NCBI RefSeq assembly: GCF_011927835.1 | Contig: NZ_JAATJH010000012.1 | Location: forward strand, 1-60,451 | Length of the DNA stretch: 60,451 nucleotides | Origin: Neolewinella antarctica | Lineage (GTDB): Bacteria; Bacteroidota; Bacteroidia; Chitinophagales; Saprospiraceae | Direction: 5' to 3' | Part shown: one piece after another, positions 25,205 to 34,464 of the stretch | Layout: every line of letters begins with the position of its first letter | Numbering within the stretch: the first letter of the stretch is position 1 | Made by a program: the position numbers and the translations under genes | Notes under the pieces: model-generated | The model's input: only the letters and a program-made list of their open reading frames with translations | Told to the model about the DNA's origin: nothing | Databases searched by the model: none

Positions 25205-26107
25205 TTACAGCGTAAACCCCGGCACCAAACTCAACTGCTTCCGCAACTTCTCCCGCAAAGGCTCACTCAGCGGAACGAGCGGCACCCGCAAGTAATTCCC
25301 GCAAAGCCCCAGCATACTAACCGCCGCCTTAATGCCCACCGGGTTCCCTTCCGCGTAGAGCAGCGGGTGCACGTCCAGCAAATCAAAATTCAGTTGGCGC
25401 GCGGTCGGGAAATCACCCGCCAACGCCGCCCGAACCATGCCGCTAAATTGTTTCGGCAGTGCGTTGGCAATCACGCTGATGCCACCGTGGCCACCCATGG
25501 CGATGACGGCCGCCGTGATCGGGTCGTCGCCGGAAAGAACGCCAAAGTTCTCGTGGCAGTGCTTGAGAATTTCGATGGCTTGCCCCAAATCCCCACTAGC
25601 TTCCTTGACGGCCGCAAAGTTTTGGTGGCCTTCAGACAGGCGCAGAATCGTTTCGGGCAACACGTTGGAGGCCGTCCGGCTGGGGACGTTATAAATGATC
25701 AGCGGCAGCGGGCTGGCGTCGGCCACGCGCATGAAGTGCTGGTAGATACCCTCCTGCGGTGGCTTGGAGTAGGCCGGGCTGCTGGACATGATCCCCGCGC
25801 ACCCGTCGAAATTATACTCGCGGAGCACACCCTCTAGCTTCTCGGTGTAGTTCCCCCCGAAAAAGCCCGCGACGATCGGGACGCGCTCGTCGACGTGCCG
25901 GATCGTATAGTCCAGTATCTCCCGACACTCCGTGGCGCTGAGCGTGATGGCCTCGCCCGTCGTTCCCAGGCAGACCACGTAATCAACGCCCCCTTCGATA
26001 ACGTAATCGATCACGCGGCCGAGCGCCGGATAGTCAACGGAGCGGTCCGCCGCGAAGGGCGTGATGAGGGCAACGCCCGTGCCGCTGAACTTAGGTAGAT
26101 GTTGCAT
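25205..26107 (-). CDS. dapA: 4-hydroxy-tetrahydrodipicolinate synthase
   Basis: A 300-aa DapA condensing pyruvate with aspartate semialdehyde in lysine and diaminopimelate synthesis (cytoplasm). It is a TIM barrel with the GTTGEAITLS substrate loop, YNVPSRTA (catalytic Tyr and substrate Arg), the Schiff-base Lys in FAAVKEASGDL, and GVLSGDD. Its start overlaps the end of the DUF6913 gene by 17 nt, so the order accA-DUF6913-dapA forms one operon. Confidence 0.95.
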   Translation of the reverse strand: MQHLPKFSGTGVALITPFAADRSVDYPALGRVIDYVIEGGVDYVVCLGTTGEAITLSATECREILDYTIRHVDERVPIVAGFFGGNYTEKLEGVLREYNFDGCAGIMSSSPAYSKPPQEGIYQHFMRVADASPLPLIIYNVPSRTASNVLPETILRLSEGHQNFAAVKEASGDLGQAIEILKHCHENFGVLSGDDPITAAVIAMGGHGGISVIANALPKQFSGMVRAALAGDFPTARQLNFDLLDVHPLLYAEGNPVGIKAAVSMLGLCGNYLRVPLVPLSEPLREKLRKQLSLVPGFTL

Positions 26108-26645
26108 TCGTGTAGCTAAAGATGGCTTCGATGGCGGCGAGTTGGCTGATCAGGTCGCCGTTGGCCCGGCCGTCGAATTGGAGTTGGTAAATCGGGGTGT
26201 TTTCGTTGGGGTCGTGGGGGCCTACTTTCAGGCTGGCACGTTTACTCGCGGCAAGGTAATTCAGTTCCCGGTGGCCAGCGGGGCCGAGTCGGATGAGCAG
26301 ATCGCAGGCTGCTTCGAAGTAACGTTTTGTCGGCGCACCAACCGGGACGCCGTACCAATTGCGCTCTTGGGCGGTAATGCGCAGCAGGTCAGCGTCCTTA
26401 ACGCCGGTTTCCCGGGCGAAGTAACCGGCCATATTCACTACGCACGTGGCGCTGCGGGTAGTTTCTTTCCAATCTTCAACCACCTTGCGGTCGGTCGCCT
26501 TGTCGGCGGGAAACAGCACCAAGACTTGCGTAGCGGTGGCGAGGTTCACCGGTTTTTCGCCGGCTTTAAGCGCCTCGGGCGCGCGCGTATCCGCAAGGAG
26601 TCGACGCTGAAAAAGCCAGGTTTTGGGATTGGGTAGGAAAGACAC
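26091..26645 (-). CDS. DUF6913-type hypothetical protein
   Basis: A 184-aa protein. It resembles the Bacteroidota DUF6913 family: NVA/VVEDWKETTRSATC and VNMAGYFARETGV in the first half, then CDLLIRLGPAGHRELNYLAASKRASLKVGPHDPN, and a C-terminal helix. The start is GTG at 26645, two bases after the accA stop; a longer frame would run out of phase inside accA. It overlaps dapA by 17 nt. The family is often next to dapA in this phylum (recalled, unverified). Function unknown. Confidence 0.75.
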   Translation of the reverse strand: MSFLPNPKTWLFQRRLLADTRAPEALKAGEKPVNLATATQVLVLFPADKATDRKVVEDWKETTRSATCVVNMAGYFARETGVKDADLLRITAQERNWYGVPVGAPTKRYFEAACDLLIRLGPAGHRELNYLAASKRASLKVGPHDPNENTPIYQLQFDGRANGDLISQLAAIEAIFSYTNATST

Positions 26646-26647
26646 GC

Positions 26648-27604
26648 TTATTCGGCCTGCTGTACCCGCCCGATGCTGGCGTACTTCTCGATGCGCTCTT
26701 CGATGAGGGTATCGACGTCCTTCGCCTGGAGGGCCGCGATGGCTTTCTTGAGTTGTTTTTTGAGGGTTTTGGACATTTCCCCGACGTTGTTGTGCGCGCC
26801 GCCTTCGGGCTCCTTGACGATCTCGTCGATGATACCGAAGCCGAGCATGTCGGTGGCCGTGAGCTTGAGGGCGTCGGCGGCCTGCTCCTTGTAGTCCCAG
26901 CTCCGCCAGAGGATAGACGAGCAGGACTCGGGGCTGATGACGGAGTACCAAGTGTTTTCGAGCATCATCACGTGGTCGCCCAGGCCGATGCCGATGGCGC
27001 CGCCGGAAGCGCCTTCGCCAATGACGGCGCAGACGATCGGCACGCGCAACTGGGCCATTTCGAACAGGTTGCGGGCGATGGCCTCGGCCTGGCCACGCTC
27101 CTCGGCCTCGATGCCGGGGAAGGCACCGGGGGTGTCGATCAGCGTCACAACGGGAAAGCCGAATCGTTCGGCGAGTTTCATCAGGCGCAGTGCTTTGCGA
27201 TAGCCTTCCGGGTTGGCCATGCCAAAGTTTCGGTACTGACGCATCTTGGTGTTGACGCCCTTCTGGTGGCCGACGATGACGACCGTCTGGCCGTCGAGGT
27301 TAGCAATGCCCCCGACGATGGCCTTGTCGTCGCCGTGGTACCGGTCGCCGTGGAGCTCGATGAATTTTCGGCACATCTCGTCGATGTAGTGCAGCGTGTA
27401 GGGGCGTTCCGGGTGGCGGCTGAGCTGGACGCGCTGCCAGCCGGTGAGGTTGGAGTAGATTTCTTTGCGCGTCACCTTGATGCGCGTTTCGAGCTCCTCG
27501 ATGGTGGCGGTCATATCGACGACGCCGTCTTCGGCCACCTCCTTTACTTTGGTGATTTGCTCGTAGAGTTTTTCGAGGGGGCGTTCGAATTCCAGGAAGA
27601 TCAT
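26648..27604 (-). CDS. accA: acetyl-CoA carboxylase carboxyltransferase subunit alpha
   Basis: A 318-aa carboxyltransferase alpha subunit that moves the carboxyl group from biotin to acetyl-CoA to make malonyl-CoA for fatty acid synthesis. It begins [17 protein letters not shown], and contains [20 protein letters not shown], the crotonase-fold core [22 protein letters not shown] and [15 protein letters not shown]. The start at 27604 is standard for the family; the upstream extension is not protein-like. First gene of the accA-DUF6913-dapA operon, with a promoter at 27654. Confidence 0.95.
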   Translation of the reverse strand: MIFLEFERPLEKLYEQITKVKEVAEDGVVDMTATIEELETRIKVTRKEIYSNLTGWQRVQLSRHPERPYTLHYIDEMCRKFIELHGDRYHGDDKAIVGGIANLDGQTVVIVGHQKGVNTKMRQYRNFGMANPEGYRKALRLMKLAERFGFPVVTLIDTPGAFPGIEAEERGQAEAIARNLFEMAQLRVPIVCAVIGEGASGGAIGIGLGDHVMMLENTWYSVISPESCSSILWRSWDYKEQAADALKLTATDMLGFGIIDEIVKEPEGGAHNNVGEMSKTLKKQLKKAIAALQAKDVDTLIEERIEKYASIGRVQQAE

Positions 27605-27653
27605 AGTGGGTGGTTTAGCTTCACTGCTCCCCACGTCGGTGGGCGAGCGGGCG

Positions 27654-27661
27654 CAAAGATA
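27654..27661 (-). promoter_or_regulatory. -7 promoter box of accA operon
   Basis: TATCTTTG on the minus strand, about 50 bp before the accA start. Confidence 0.6.
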
Positions 27662-27888
27662 ATAGCTTGGGCGCGGACGTAGATGCGGAGGATTTATGGA
27701 AAGCAACGTGTGCGGGCTCGCAACCGGACGATGCACGCGTACATTACGGATGGTCAGCCTCCAGTGCATCTCCGTGGCGGCGGGCGCTACCGTGGAGTGC
27801 ACTGATGCGGAGCGACTTATTTCGGACGGTGCCGCCCCGGTCAAATACCCACCAAATTACTTACCTTACTATAACACAACCTCCCGCA

Positions 27889-28554
27889 ATGGCCACCCGC
27901 CAAGAAATTCTGCTCACCCTCCGCGATGTCGTCCGGCGTATCTACGATCACCGGCGCGACGCCACCGCGGGCCTTTCCCGGGTCAGCCGGGAGGAAAAGA
28001 GCGGCGTGGCGGAGTTGGTAATTTTGCTCGATCGAATCCGACAAGCCGAGCCGTTCCCCGACTTCGGGTCGGAACAGGAAGAGACCCTCCGGGAACTCGC
28101 CGAGCTCGCACCGGACGAAGCCCGCGACCGGTTACGGACCTGGGTGGAAAACTTTGCGCCCCTTCCCCCACCCCCGGCACCCGCGACCGCGCCACTTAGC
28201 CCACACCCGAACGGAATACCCCTTACCTCCCCCGGCAACACGCGGATGCTGATGAACCTGCACCACTTTCACACCCGCCTCACGCGCGCCCGCCTCCGCC
28301 TCCTCCGCGAGCAAGACCCGTACGACCAGGCCGCCTACAAAACCGCCCGCAATAACTGGCACCTGGCCTACGCCGCCTACAAACCACGACTGACGACGGA
28401 CCGAATCACCGCCACGCCCGTCCAAAACGAAGAGATGCTGGGCCTGGTGACTAATCTAAAAACGGTTGACGGCCCCGGCTTTCCTACGCTCCTCAAAAGC
28501 GCCGCGGATTTGGTGCGGGAATATATTTTCGGACCAGACACGTTTGTCGTATGA
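27889..28554 (+). CDS. unrecognised cytoplasmic protein coupled to a large surface protein
   Basis: A 221-aa protein with no family recognised. There is no signal or membrane segment. Residues 1-90 are helical and charged (LTLRDVVRRIYDHRRDATAGLSRVSREEKSG). Residues about 92-115 form a Pro/Ala-rich linker, then a second helical part follows (HHFHTRLTRARLRLLREQDPYDQAAYKTARNNWHLAYAAYK). Its stop overlaps the next start by ATGA (28551-28554), so it is co-translated with the 1099-aa exported protein. The start is ATG 27889; the in-frame upstream part does not look coding. The dispersed motif lies inside it at 28177-28192. Confidence 0.7.
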   Translation: MATRQEILLTLRDVVRRIYDHRRDATAGLSRVSREEKSGVAELVILLDRIRQAEPFPDFGSEQEETLRELAELAPDEARDRLRTWVENFAPLPPPPAPATAPLSPHPNGIPLTSPGNTRMLMNLHHFHTRLTRARLRLLREQDPYDQAAYKTARNNWHLAYAAYKPRLTTDRITATPVQNEEMLGLVTNLKTVDGPGFPTLLKSAADLVREYIFGPDTFVV

Positions 28555-31500
28555 AACTACTACTTCTCGTGGCCCTGCTCACCGGCGGCCTCCACGCCCA
28601 AAATATCGGGGAAGACCTGAACCGCATCCTTCAACTCGTGCCCGCCATCAGGGCCGCCGACGCCGAATCCAGCAACCCCGCGCTGGACGAGACGGTTTGC
28701 CTGCTGGCTTACTACGCCGGGATGCCGGACGCGGAACGTGTGTACGCACTAGCGAGCGGGCCGGCGTTGCTGGAACACTACGCCGGTAACGAGGCCATCC
28801 GGGAATTTCTGTTACAAGCGGGCATCGCCGCGGAGCTGGAAACGCACCTTGTGGGTAACCCCGCCGAGTACTTGGAAAAGCTGCTGGGTCAGGAACGCGG
28901 GCGGTTTTTAGCGCGTAAAAAAGGGTCGGAATTATTCGGCCCGGCGGGTCAGGTGGATTTGGAGCAGATCCGGCAGTCGGTCGTGGCGCCAACATCGGCG
29001 TCCTTCAGTCTGGCTTCGGCGAGTTCCGCGGCCGGCGCGCGCAACACGAGCCTTGTGCCGGATGCGCTGGTGAGTAATGCGCTGGTCGGGCTATCCGATT
29101 TCATCGCCAAACGGGCGCAGCAGGAGCTGACTTACACCTTTCTGGAGCGGCTGCGGGGGTACCTGAACGACAACGACTTACAGTACCTTTTCCCGGAGAC
29201 GGCCGGCTATCTACCCGGGCTTGACTTACTGAATTACAAAGCAATATTACCGAGCATCCGCCGGGCTTTTTCGGCGGACCTAAACGCCGTCTCGTTTAAC
29301 CTCGGCAACTTCCTGGAGGCCCGCGACGTCGACGGTTTTAGCAACCCGGCCGTTTATAACATCTTTCTCGTTTACCGGATTCTCGACCTGGAATTACGCG
29401 ACGTACCGCTCCCGGACGTGCTGAGCTTTACTTACGGCGAACTGGCGCGCAGTCGCACGACGGTCCGGTCCGAGATCGACTTGAAAGTTGCTCAGGAACG
29501 GGGCGACTCACCCGCTTACCAACACTTACAGAAGTCATTCGGCGCGTACGCGGGTGCCGTAGAACAACTAAATGCCGGCTTCGTTACCGCCACCGAGCGC
29601 GCTACCGAAGACGTAGATTTATACCTCGACGTGCTACTGGATCTAGACCTTACCGCCGACGAGATCGACGCCCTGAGTACGGAGCTGAGCGTTCTTACCG
29701 GAAAGCTACTCGACGAAGAGCTCCCGCTTGCCCAGGGCGCCCTTTCGGCCACCACCTCGATCGTAAATAACAACGTAATCCGCCAGTGGCTCAACGGTGA
29801 GGAAGCGTACGCTTACTACGAGGCGTACCCCAGCCTCACGAAATTCGACGACTTATTCGGTCCCGACGCGCCGACTTTTGACGCCACCGAGCGCCGCGCC
29901 GCTGGCCTCCGGGCCGTACGCGAGATCCTGGCTAACCGGGACGCCCTGGATGCCTACCGCCTGCGCTACGAAACGCTGAATGAAGTACGGATCGACCTGC
30001 ACAACATCAAGACCACCTTCGAAGACGCGCAACGCCGCAAACTTTACCTAAGCGAACCCCAAACCCTGTACCGCCGGGCCGTTCGGCAACGAATCGATAC
30101 CGAAAGAAAAAATCAGGACCACCCCGCGCTACGGCTGCTGAGCGGCCTCATCGCGACCACCCCCGCAACACCGGAAGCCGCTTACCGCCACCTCGCCGCC
30201 ATCGAGGAACGTCTGGACCAGTGGTTGATGACAAATAGCCCGGAGCGTTTACCAGAAATGGCCGCCGCCAACCTCGAACACCGGGGACTTTCTGACTTCC
30301 CCGGTCTCACCGAGACCATCGCCACCACCGACCTTGCCTACGGGGAGCTCAACGCCGCCCTCCTGGCTTTCAATGCCGCCCAGACGGACGGTAAGCTCTC
30401 GGATGCCTACGAGAACCTGACGGCGTTTGAATCCATTTTCGGCGTTGCCCAGCAAACCTTCTTCCTCCTGGCCGGCTCCGACGATCAACTTTTCCTGGGC
30501 AAGGAAGCGATGAGCGTTTTCCAGACCGACGCTGCTGCGCGCCAGCTACTGGCTGGCATTAGTCGCGAACGCATGAGCAAAGTGCCCAGTATAGGCCAAA
30601 TCAATACCACCGGCCTCGTCGACTTCTTGCTGGATTTCAGCCTTTTTCTATCCGATTATCAATCCGTGCGCGACTCGACTGAGGAAATTGGTGAAAAAGG
30701 GAAAAAACCCATCCGGCAAGCCGGGGTAGAGTTTATTACGAGTAGTCTAGAGACGCTCTTGACCGCACCGATTTTTCAGAATACTGCCTTTGGCCTTGAT
30801 CCGGACGCAACGGCGCGGACGATCTCTTTCGCGGAATTATACCCCGGCTTCGCCAAGGTGCCGGCCGTTAACGCCGAACTGAAAGAACTCTTTAGCCTGA
30901 GCCAACGGGGTGACTACCGGTACGCGATCGACAACCTGCTGAACCTCTTCGAGCTACTGGAAGTGTTCCCCCAGGCCAACCGTAAACGGGACCGCTTAGA
31001 GAGCAAACGCCTGGGTCTGGCGACGGAGCGGAAGAAATTGCTTCAAGACTTTACCGACGCCGAGGCTTCTCCAACGGCGGATTCCGTAGCGGAGTCAAGC
31101 CCCACGGATGGAGTAATACTGAACCAAAAAACCGCCCTAACCCCGCCTACAGCCACTCGATTACGCGAGCTAGATCTCCAACTCACCGATGTACAACGGC
31201 GGCTCGACCGGATCGACCCGCGCGCAAATCGTCGTTTCCAGGAGGACCTATTTAAATACGGAACGTTTATGTCCGACGTGGCTAGCGCGAACACGCCCGT
31301 GGACATCCAGACGGCGCTCAGCAACATTGCCCTGCCCCCGGGTAGCTCGCAGATTAAGCGCAACCGATCTTCCAGTTTTGAGCTGGGTGCTTACTTCGGA
31401 GCGGCGGTGGCCGGGGAGCGATTGATCTTACCGGTGGGCGAGACGGACCGGTCGCTGGAAGAAATGACGACGGTCGTATCACTCTTCGTGCCGGTTGGGT

Positions 31501-31850
31501 TGAGCTACAGCCGGCAAATTGCCGGGCGGAGTTCCTTTACTTTGTTTGCTTCGGTGCTGGACCTGGGCGGCATTACGGCTTTCCGGCTGGAGCAGCGTAG
31601 TGGCAACTCGGCCGGTGCTTCCGTGGAGCGACTACCGGAATTCAGTTTACGAAACGTGGTGGCACCCGGGCTCCACTTACTCTATAATTTCCCCAAGACG
31701 CCCTTCAGCCTGGGGTTCGGGGTGCAGGATGGGCCGAGTGCCCGTAAGTACACGCCGGCGGGGGGTACGGAAACGCGGGAAGCACGGTCCGTGCGGTTTA
31801 TGTTGACGGGAAGCGTGGACGTGCCGATCTTTCGGTTTGGTGGAGGGTAA
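28551..31850 (+). CDS. large exported protein with helical body and barrel-like C-terminus
   Basis: A 1099-aa protein, not assigned to a named family. Signal peptide at 1-17 (MKLLLLVALLTGGLHAQ). Residues about 20-900 are nearly all alpha-helical (Leu/Ala/Glu-rich, with repeated hydrophobic heptads, including a coiled-coil-like stretch at about 805-830). A short GTFMSDVASANTPVDIQTALS-type helix leads into a C-terminal region (about 945-1099) of alternating beta strands with aromatic ends (FELGAYFGAAV, SSFTLFASVLDLGG, FSLGFGVQDG), like an eight-strand outer-membrane barrel. It looks like a periplasmic helical protein anchored in the outer membrane. It is coupled to the preceding cytoplasmic protein, so the two products may act in one process across the envelope (inference). 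Confidence 0.75.
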   Translation: MKLLLLVALLTGGLHAQNIGEDLNRILQLVPAIRAADAESSNPALDETVCLLAYYAGMPDAERVYALASGPALLEHYAGNEAIREFLLQAGIAAELETHLVGNPAEYLEKLLGQERGRFLARKKGSELFGPAGQVDLEQIRQSVVAPTSASFSLASASSAAGARNTSLVPDALVSNALVGLSDFIAKRAQQELTYTFLERLRGYLNDNDLQYLFPETAGYLPGLDLLNYKAILPSIRRAFSADLNAVSFNLGNFLEARDVDGFSNPAVYNIFLVYRILDLELRDVPLPDVLSFTYGELARSRTTVRSEIDLKVAQERGDSPAYQHLQKSFGAYAGAVEQLNAGFVTATERATEDVDLYLDVLLDLDLTADEIDALSTELSVLTGKLLDEELPLAQGALSATTSIVNNNVIRQWLNGEEAYAYYEAYPSLTKFDDLFGPDAPTFDATERRAAGLRAVREILANRDALDAYRLRYETLNEVRIDLHNIKTTFEDAQRRKLYLSEPQTLYRRAVRQRIDTERKNQDHPALRLLSGLIATTPATPEAAYRHLAAIEERLDQWLMTNSPERLPEMAAANLEHRGLSDFPGLTETIATTDLAYGELNAALLAFNAAQTDGKLSDAYENLTAFESIFGVAQQTFFLLAGSDDQLFLGKEAMSVFQTDAAARQLLAGISRERMSKVPSIGQINTTGLVDFLLDFSLFLSDYQSVRDSTEEIGEKGKKPIRQAGVEFITSSLETLLTAPIFQNTAFGLDPDATARTISFAELYPGFAKVPAVNAELKELFSLSQRGDYRYAIDNLLNLFELLEVFPQANRKRDRLESKRLGLATERKKLLQDFTDAEASPTADSVAESSPTDGVILNQKTALTPPTATRLRELDLQLTDVQRRLDRIDPRANRRFQEDLFKYGTFMSDVASANTPVDIQTALSNIALPPGSSQIKRNRSSSFELGAYFGAAVAGERLILPVGETDRSLEEMTTVVSLFVPVGLSYSRQIAGRSSFTLFASVLDLGGITAFRLEQRSGNSAGASVERLPEFSLRNVVAPGLHLLYNFPKTPFSLGFGVQDGPSARKYTPAGGTETREARSVRFMLTGSVDVPIFRFGGG

Positions 31851-31996
31851 TCGAAGGCTAGCGAATCACTACGAAATTTTGGCTGACGGTGTAAGGCCGG
31901 CCTCCTTCGGTACTGCGTAGGAAGCTACGTACACACGGGGCCGATCGTGGTCAGCCGCTAAATTCTTTCGCGGCCACGTCTACACAAAATGACAAT

Positions 31997-32022
31997 GGCC
32001 CATTCCTTTGCGGGAATGGACC
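31997..32022 (-). terminator. hairpin downstream of the HU gene
   Basis: GGTCCATTCCC / GGAATGGGCC (minus strand) followed by a weak T-rich tail, about 80 nt after the HU stop. A plausible terminator in the gap between convergent genes. Confidence 0.5.
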
Positions 32023-32099
32023 ACGGTCAGTATCGTTTCAATAGCTGTGAAGTGGGCGACGGGAGCTAGTATTGCTTACCCTTAACCATTCACCAGCGA

Positions 32100-32372
32100 C
32101 TAATTCAAGCTGTCGCTAAGTTTCTTACCGGGCTTGAATTTAGCTACGGTCTTGGCGGCGATCTTGATCGTCTCGCCCGTACGTGGGTTACGGCCGTCAC
32201 GTGCGGGGCGGTCATTGGCAGAGAAAGTACCGAAGCCTACGAGGCTTACGCTGTCACCTGACTTGAGGGCATCCTGGATGCTCATGAGGGTGGCGCTGAG
32301 GGCGGCTTCCGCTTGCGTTTGAGTGATGTCTGCTTTTTCGGCAATTGATGCCACTAGTTCTCCTTTGTTCAT
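32100..32372 (-). CDS. HU family DNA-binding protein
   Basis: A 90-aa nucleoid protein that bends DNA as a dimer. It has the standard N-terminal helices (MNKGELVASIAEKADITQTQAEAAL), LVGFGTFSANDRPARDGRNPRTGE in the beta arm, and C-terminal FKPGKKLSDSLN. Full length, single gene. Confidence 0.95.
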   Translation of the reverse strand: MNKGELVASIAEKADITQTQAEAALSATLMSIQDALKSGDSVSLVGFGTFSANDRPARDGRNPRTGETIKIAAKTVAKFKPGKKLSDSLN

Positions 32373-32485
32373 AATGGTAGAATTTTGAGGGGGGGATGGT
32401 TAAATATCTCGGCAAATATTGCTTACGTTAGCGGGCTAAACAACAAAACTTGCTGACACTGTGAAATTTGAACGCTTTTAGGGGT

Positions 32486-32493
32486 TAAATTTG
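32486..32493 (+). promoter_or_regulatory. -7 promoter box of the small lipoprotein gene
   Basis: TAAATTTG on the plus strand, 45 bp before ATG 32538; a TTTG lies 15 bp further upstream, a little close for a -33 element. Confidence 0.5.
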
Positions 32494-32537
32494 GGTCGAG
32501 ACCCGCATTTATCTCCTAATTACAATTCCCCTAACGC

Positions 32538-32714
32538 ATGAAAGCCGGCCGTGTTTACCTGCTAAGCCTTTTGTTTATGGTGCTTTCCGGGCTATTCGTC
32601 AGTAGTTGCGGTCGAAAGTCTGGCTGCCCTGCGATCGACAAGTCGATCAACAAGAAAGTCAAGAAGAAAAACAACACGAATCTGTTCAGCAAGAAGACGC
32701 GCCGAAAAATGTAG
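32538..32714 (+). CDS. 58-aa small lipoprotein
   Basis: ATG 32538 to TAG 32714. Signal segment VYLLSLLFMVLSGLFVSSC, with the lipidated Cys at residue 24. A short second Cys in GCPAID follows, then a lysine-rich tail ending LFSKKTRRKM. Small lipoproteins with a 'CPA..' centre and an 'LFSKK.RRKM'-like end are widespread in Bacteroidota (recalled, unverified). The TAnnTTTG box upstream supports transcription. Function unknown; probably an outer-membrane lipoprotein with a basic periplasmic tail. Confidence 0.75.
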   Translation: MKAGRVYLLSLLFMVLSGLFVSSCGRKSGCPAIDKSINKKVKKKNNTNLFSKKTRRKM

Positions 32715-32887
32715 CTGAGGGATCAGACGGCTTCGCCGCTTAGAGTGCTCCGCATGGTTAATCGCTTCGCTCCAGAGCGGCCGTTCGTAATGCTGGGCCA
32801 GCCCCAGAAGTACGGTAAATCCCCCTGGTGTACGCTAGCCTAAAAACACGGCGATTAATGGGCACCGCCGTCCGAAAGCATCGCGCC

Positions 32888-34369
32888 ATGAAACTCCTCC
32901 AGACCCTGACCCTCGGCACCAGTCGCCAGCCCCTCAGCCAGGAAGCAAAAGATTACCTCGACCTGCGGGATGCCGTGGACCCGAGCGCGGACGACGCGGA
33001 AAAAGCGCTGGCCGCCTACGCCCTGGCCGAACGGCTGGACCGGTTACAAACGCCTACGGTAACGCCACCCGGTGCTTCCGAACCAATCGCGGAAAGCCGC
33101 GCCGCCGCCTCCCCCAAATTAGCTCGTGCTTTACAACTCGTTTTTTCCGAAACGTACGCCGACGTGCTTCCGGAAGCCGTGCGCGTACTGGACGAGCGAG
33201 GCCTACTTTTTCCCCCGCACCTACTCCCAGAGTTACTGGACTACGCCGCCGGCACGGAACTGGACGCCCCCCTTACCGCCGGCCGCGCGGTCCGTGCCGG
33301 AGGTAACCGGGCCCGTTGGTTAGCGACCATGAACCCGGCCTGGATGATGCTCACCCAGCGAGTGGATTTCCCCGACCTGTGGAAAACGGAACAAAGCCCC
33401 GCCGGGAAGCGCGACGTGCTTTCCCGCTGGCGTAACGTTGCCCCGGAGGACGCCCGCCGGGCTCTTGCCAATTGGTGGCCAAAACAGTCACCAAAAAACC
33501 AAGAAACGCTCCTCGAAGCAGTGCGAATCAAGCTCTCCCCGGACGACTTACCCTGGCTCCGCGCCCAGTTCGGCCCCAAGCGCAAGGGCGTCCGCCGCGC
33601 ATTACTGAAATTGCTTCTGCTGGGTCGGGACCTAACCGTTAGCGAAGAAATTACGAACGTCGCCGTTCGTTCCCTGGACGAGCGGGGGAAGTTCATCGCG
33701 GCGCTTACCGACCCGGCGGACAAAGACCTCCTCCAGCGGTACGGTGGCTTGCGTAGTAAGGAGAGCATCGGTGAATTCGTCCTCGAAGCCCTTCCCCCCG
33801 TCACCCTACCCGACCTACTGGGTCAAACCTACGCGGAGTACTGGGCCGGCCTGAACAAACGCGAACTCAAAGCTGCCGCCGTGGCGATTCTGGATTACGA
33901 AGACGCCGACGCCGGCGGTGAGTTTCTCGCCTTCGCCCTGCGCGCCCGGCGGGAGAATTTGCCCCTTACGGAACTGAGCCAAATCACCAAGTCCCTACCC
34001 ACGCCCCTTTTCAACTCGGTTTATCACCGGTTGATGGACGAGGAAAAAGATAGTTTTCACTCCGGCAGCGTCGCGCCCTTACTGGCCGTGCTGCGCGACG
34101 AAAGCTGGTCGGAGAGGATCAGTAAGGCGTTCGTGTTGTCGCTCGTCGCGGGGTTGCGGGAGGGTCGGTCGCTACCCTTCGGCGCGGCGCGGCAGCAAAG
34201 TGAGTTGTGGAAGCGCGCCATTCCGCTCGTTCACGTCGCTACGTTTGCTTTCCTGCGGCAGCACCTGCACGCAATGACGGAGCGGCCGGACCAGTTCGGA
34301 AAGCTCAGTTTAGAAATGTTGCAGACCACGGCCTTTCGCCGGGTGCTCTACGACGAGTCGGCCAAATAA
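32888..34369 (+). CDS. DUF5691 domain-containing protein
   Basis: A 493-aa all-helical protein with HEAT-like repeats. It shows the DUF5691 pattern: AVRAGGNRARWLATMNPAW near 150, then a series LWKTEQSPAGKRDVLSRWRNVAPEDARRALANWW, ETLLEAVRIKLSPDDLPWL and GPKRKGVRRALLKLLL. DUF5691 is usually encoded beside a SWIM zinc-finger protein, a MoxR AAA ATPase, DUF5682 and a VWA protein. None of those is in this window, so this copy is isolated. The start at 32888 (MKLLQTLTLGTSRQP) was chosen over 32828, because the longer N-terminus is not conserved-looking. Function unknown. Confidence 0.8.
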   Translation: MKLLQTLTLGTSRQPLSQEAKDYLDLRDAVDPSADDAEKALAAYALAERLDRLQTPTVTPPGASEPIAESRAAASPKLARALQLVFSETYADVLPEAVRVLDERGLLFPPHLLPELLDYAAGTELDAPLTAGRAVRAGGNRARWLATMNPAWMMLTQRVDFPDLWKTEQSPAGKRDVLSRWRNVAPEDARRALANWWPKQSPKNQETLLEAVRIKLSPDDLPWLRAQFGPKRKGVRRALLKLLLLGRDLTVSEEITNVAVRSLDERGKFIAALTDPADKDLLQRYGGLRSKESIGEFVLEALPPVTLPDLLGQTYAEYWAGLNKRELKAAAVAILDYEDADAGGEFLAFALRARRENLPLTELSQITKSLPTPLFNSVYHRLMDEEKDSFHSGSVAPLLAVLRDESWSERISKAFVLSLVAGLREGRSLPFGAARQQSELWKRAIPLVHVATFAFLRQHLHAMTERPDQFGKLSLEMLQTTAFRRVLYDESAK

Positions 34370-34435
34370 ACCCTGCTCCTTCGTGCATTACCTGACACCC
34401 GCGACTTCGCCCCTTACAAAAAAGTCGAAATCACG

Positions 34436-34443
34436 TAAATTTG
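34436..34443 (+). promoter_or_regulatory. -7 promoter box of trhO
   Basis: TAAATTTG (TAnnTTTG), 21 bp before the ATG at 34465, giving a leader of about 15 nt. Confidence 0.6.
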
Positions 34444-34464
34444 CCCCCAATCAAATCCCGCGCC

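Noticed and set aside
26753..27682. 309-codon plus-strand frame opposite accA
   Set aside because: Antisense of a conserved gene; Gly/Asp/Val-rich translation typical of antisense frames.
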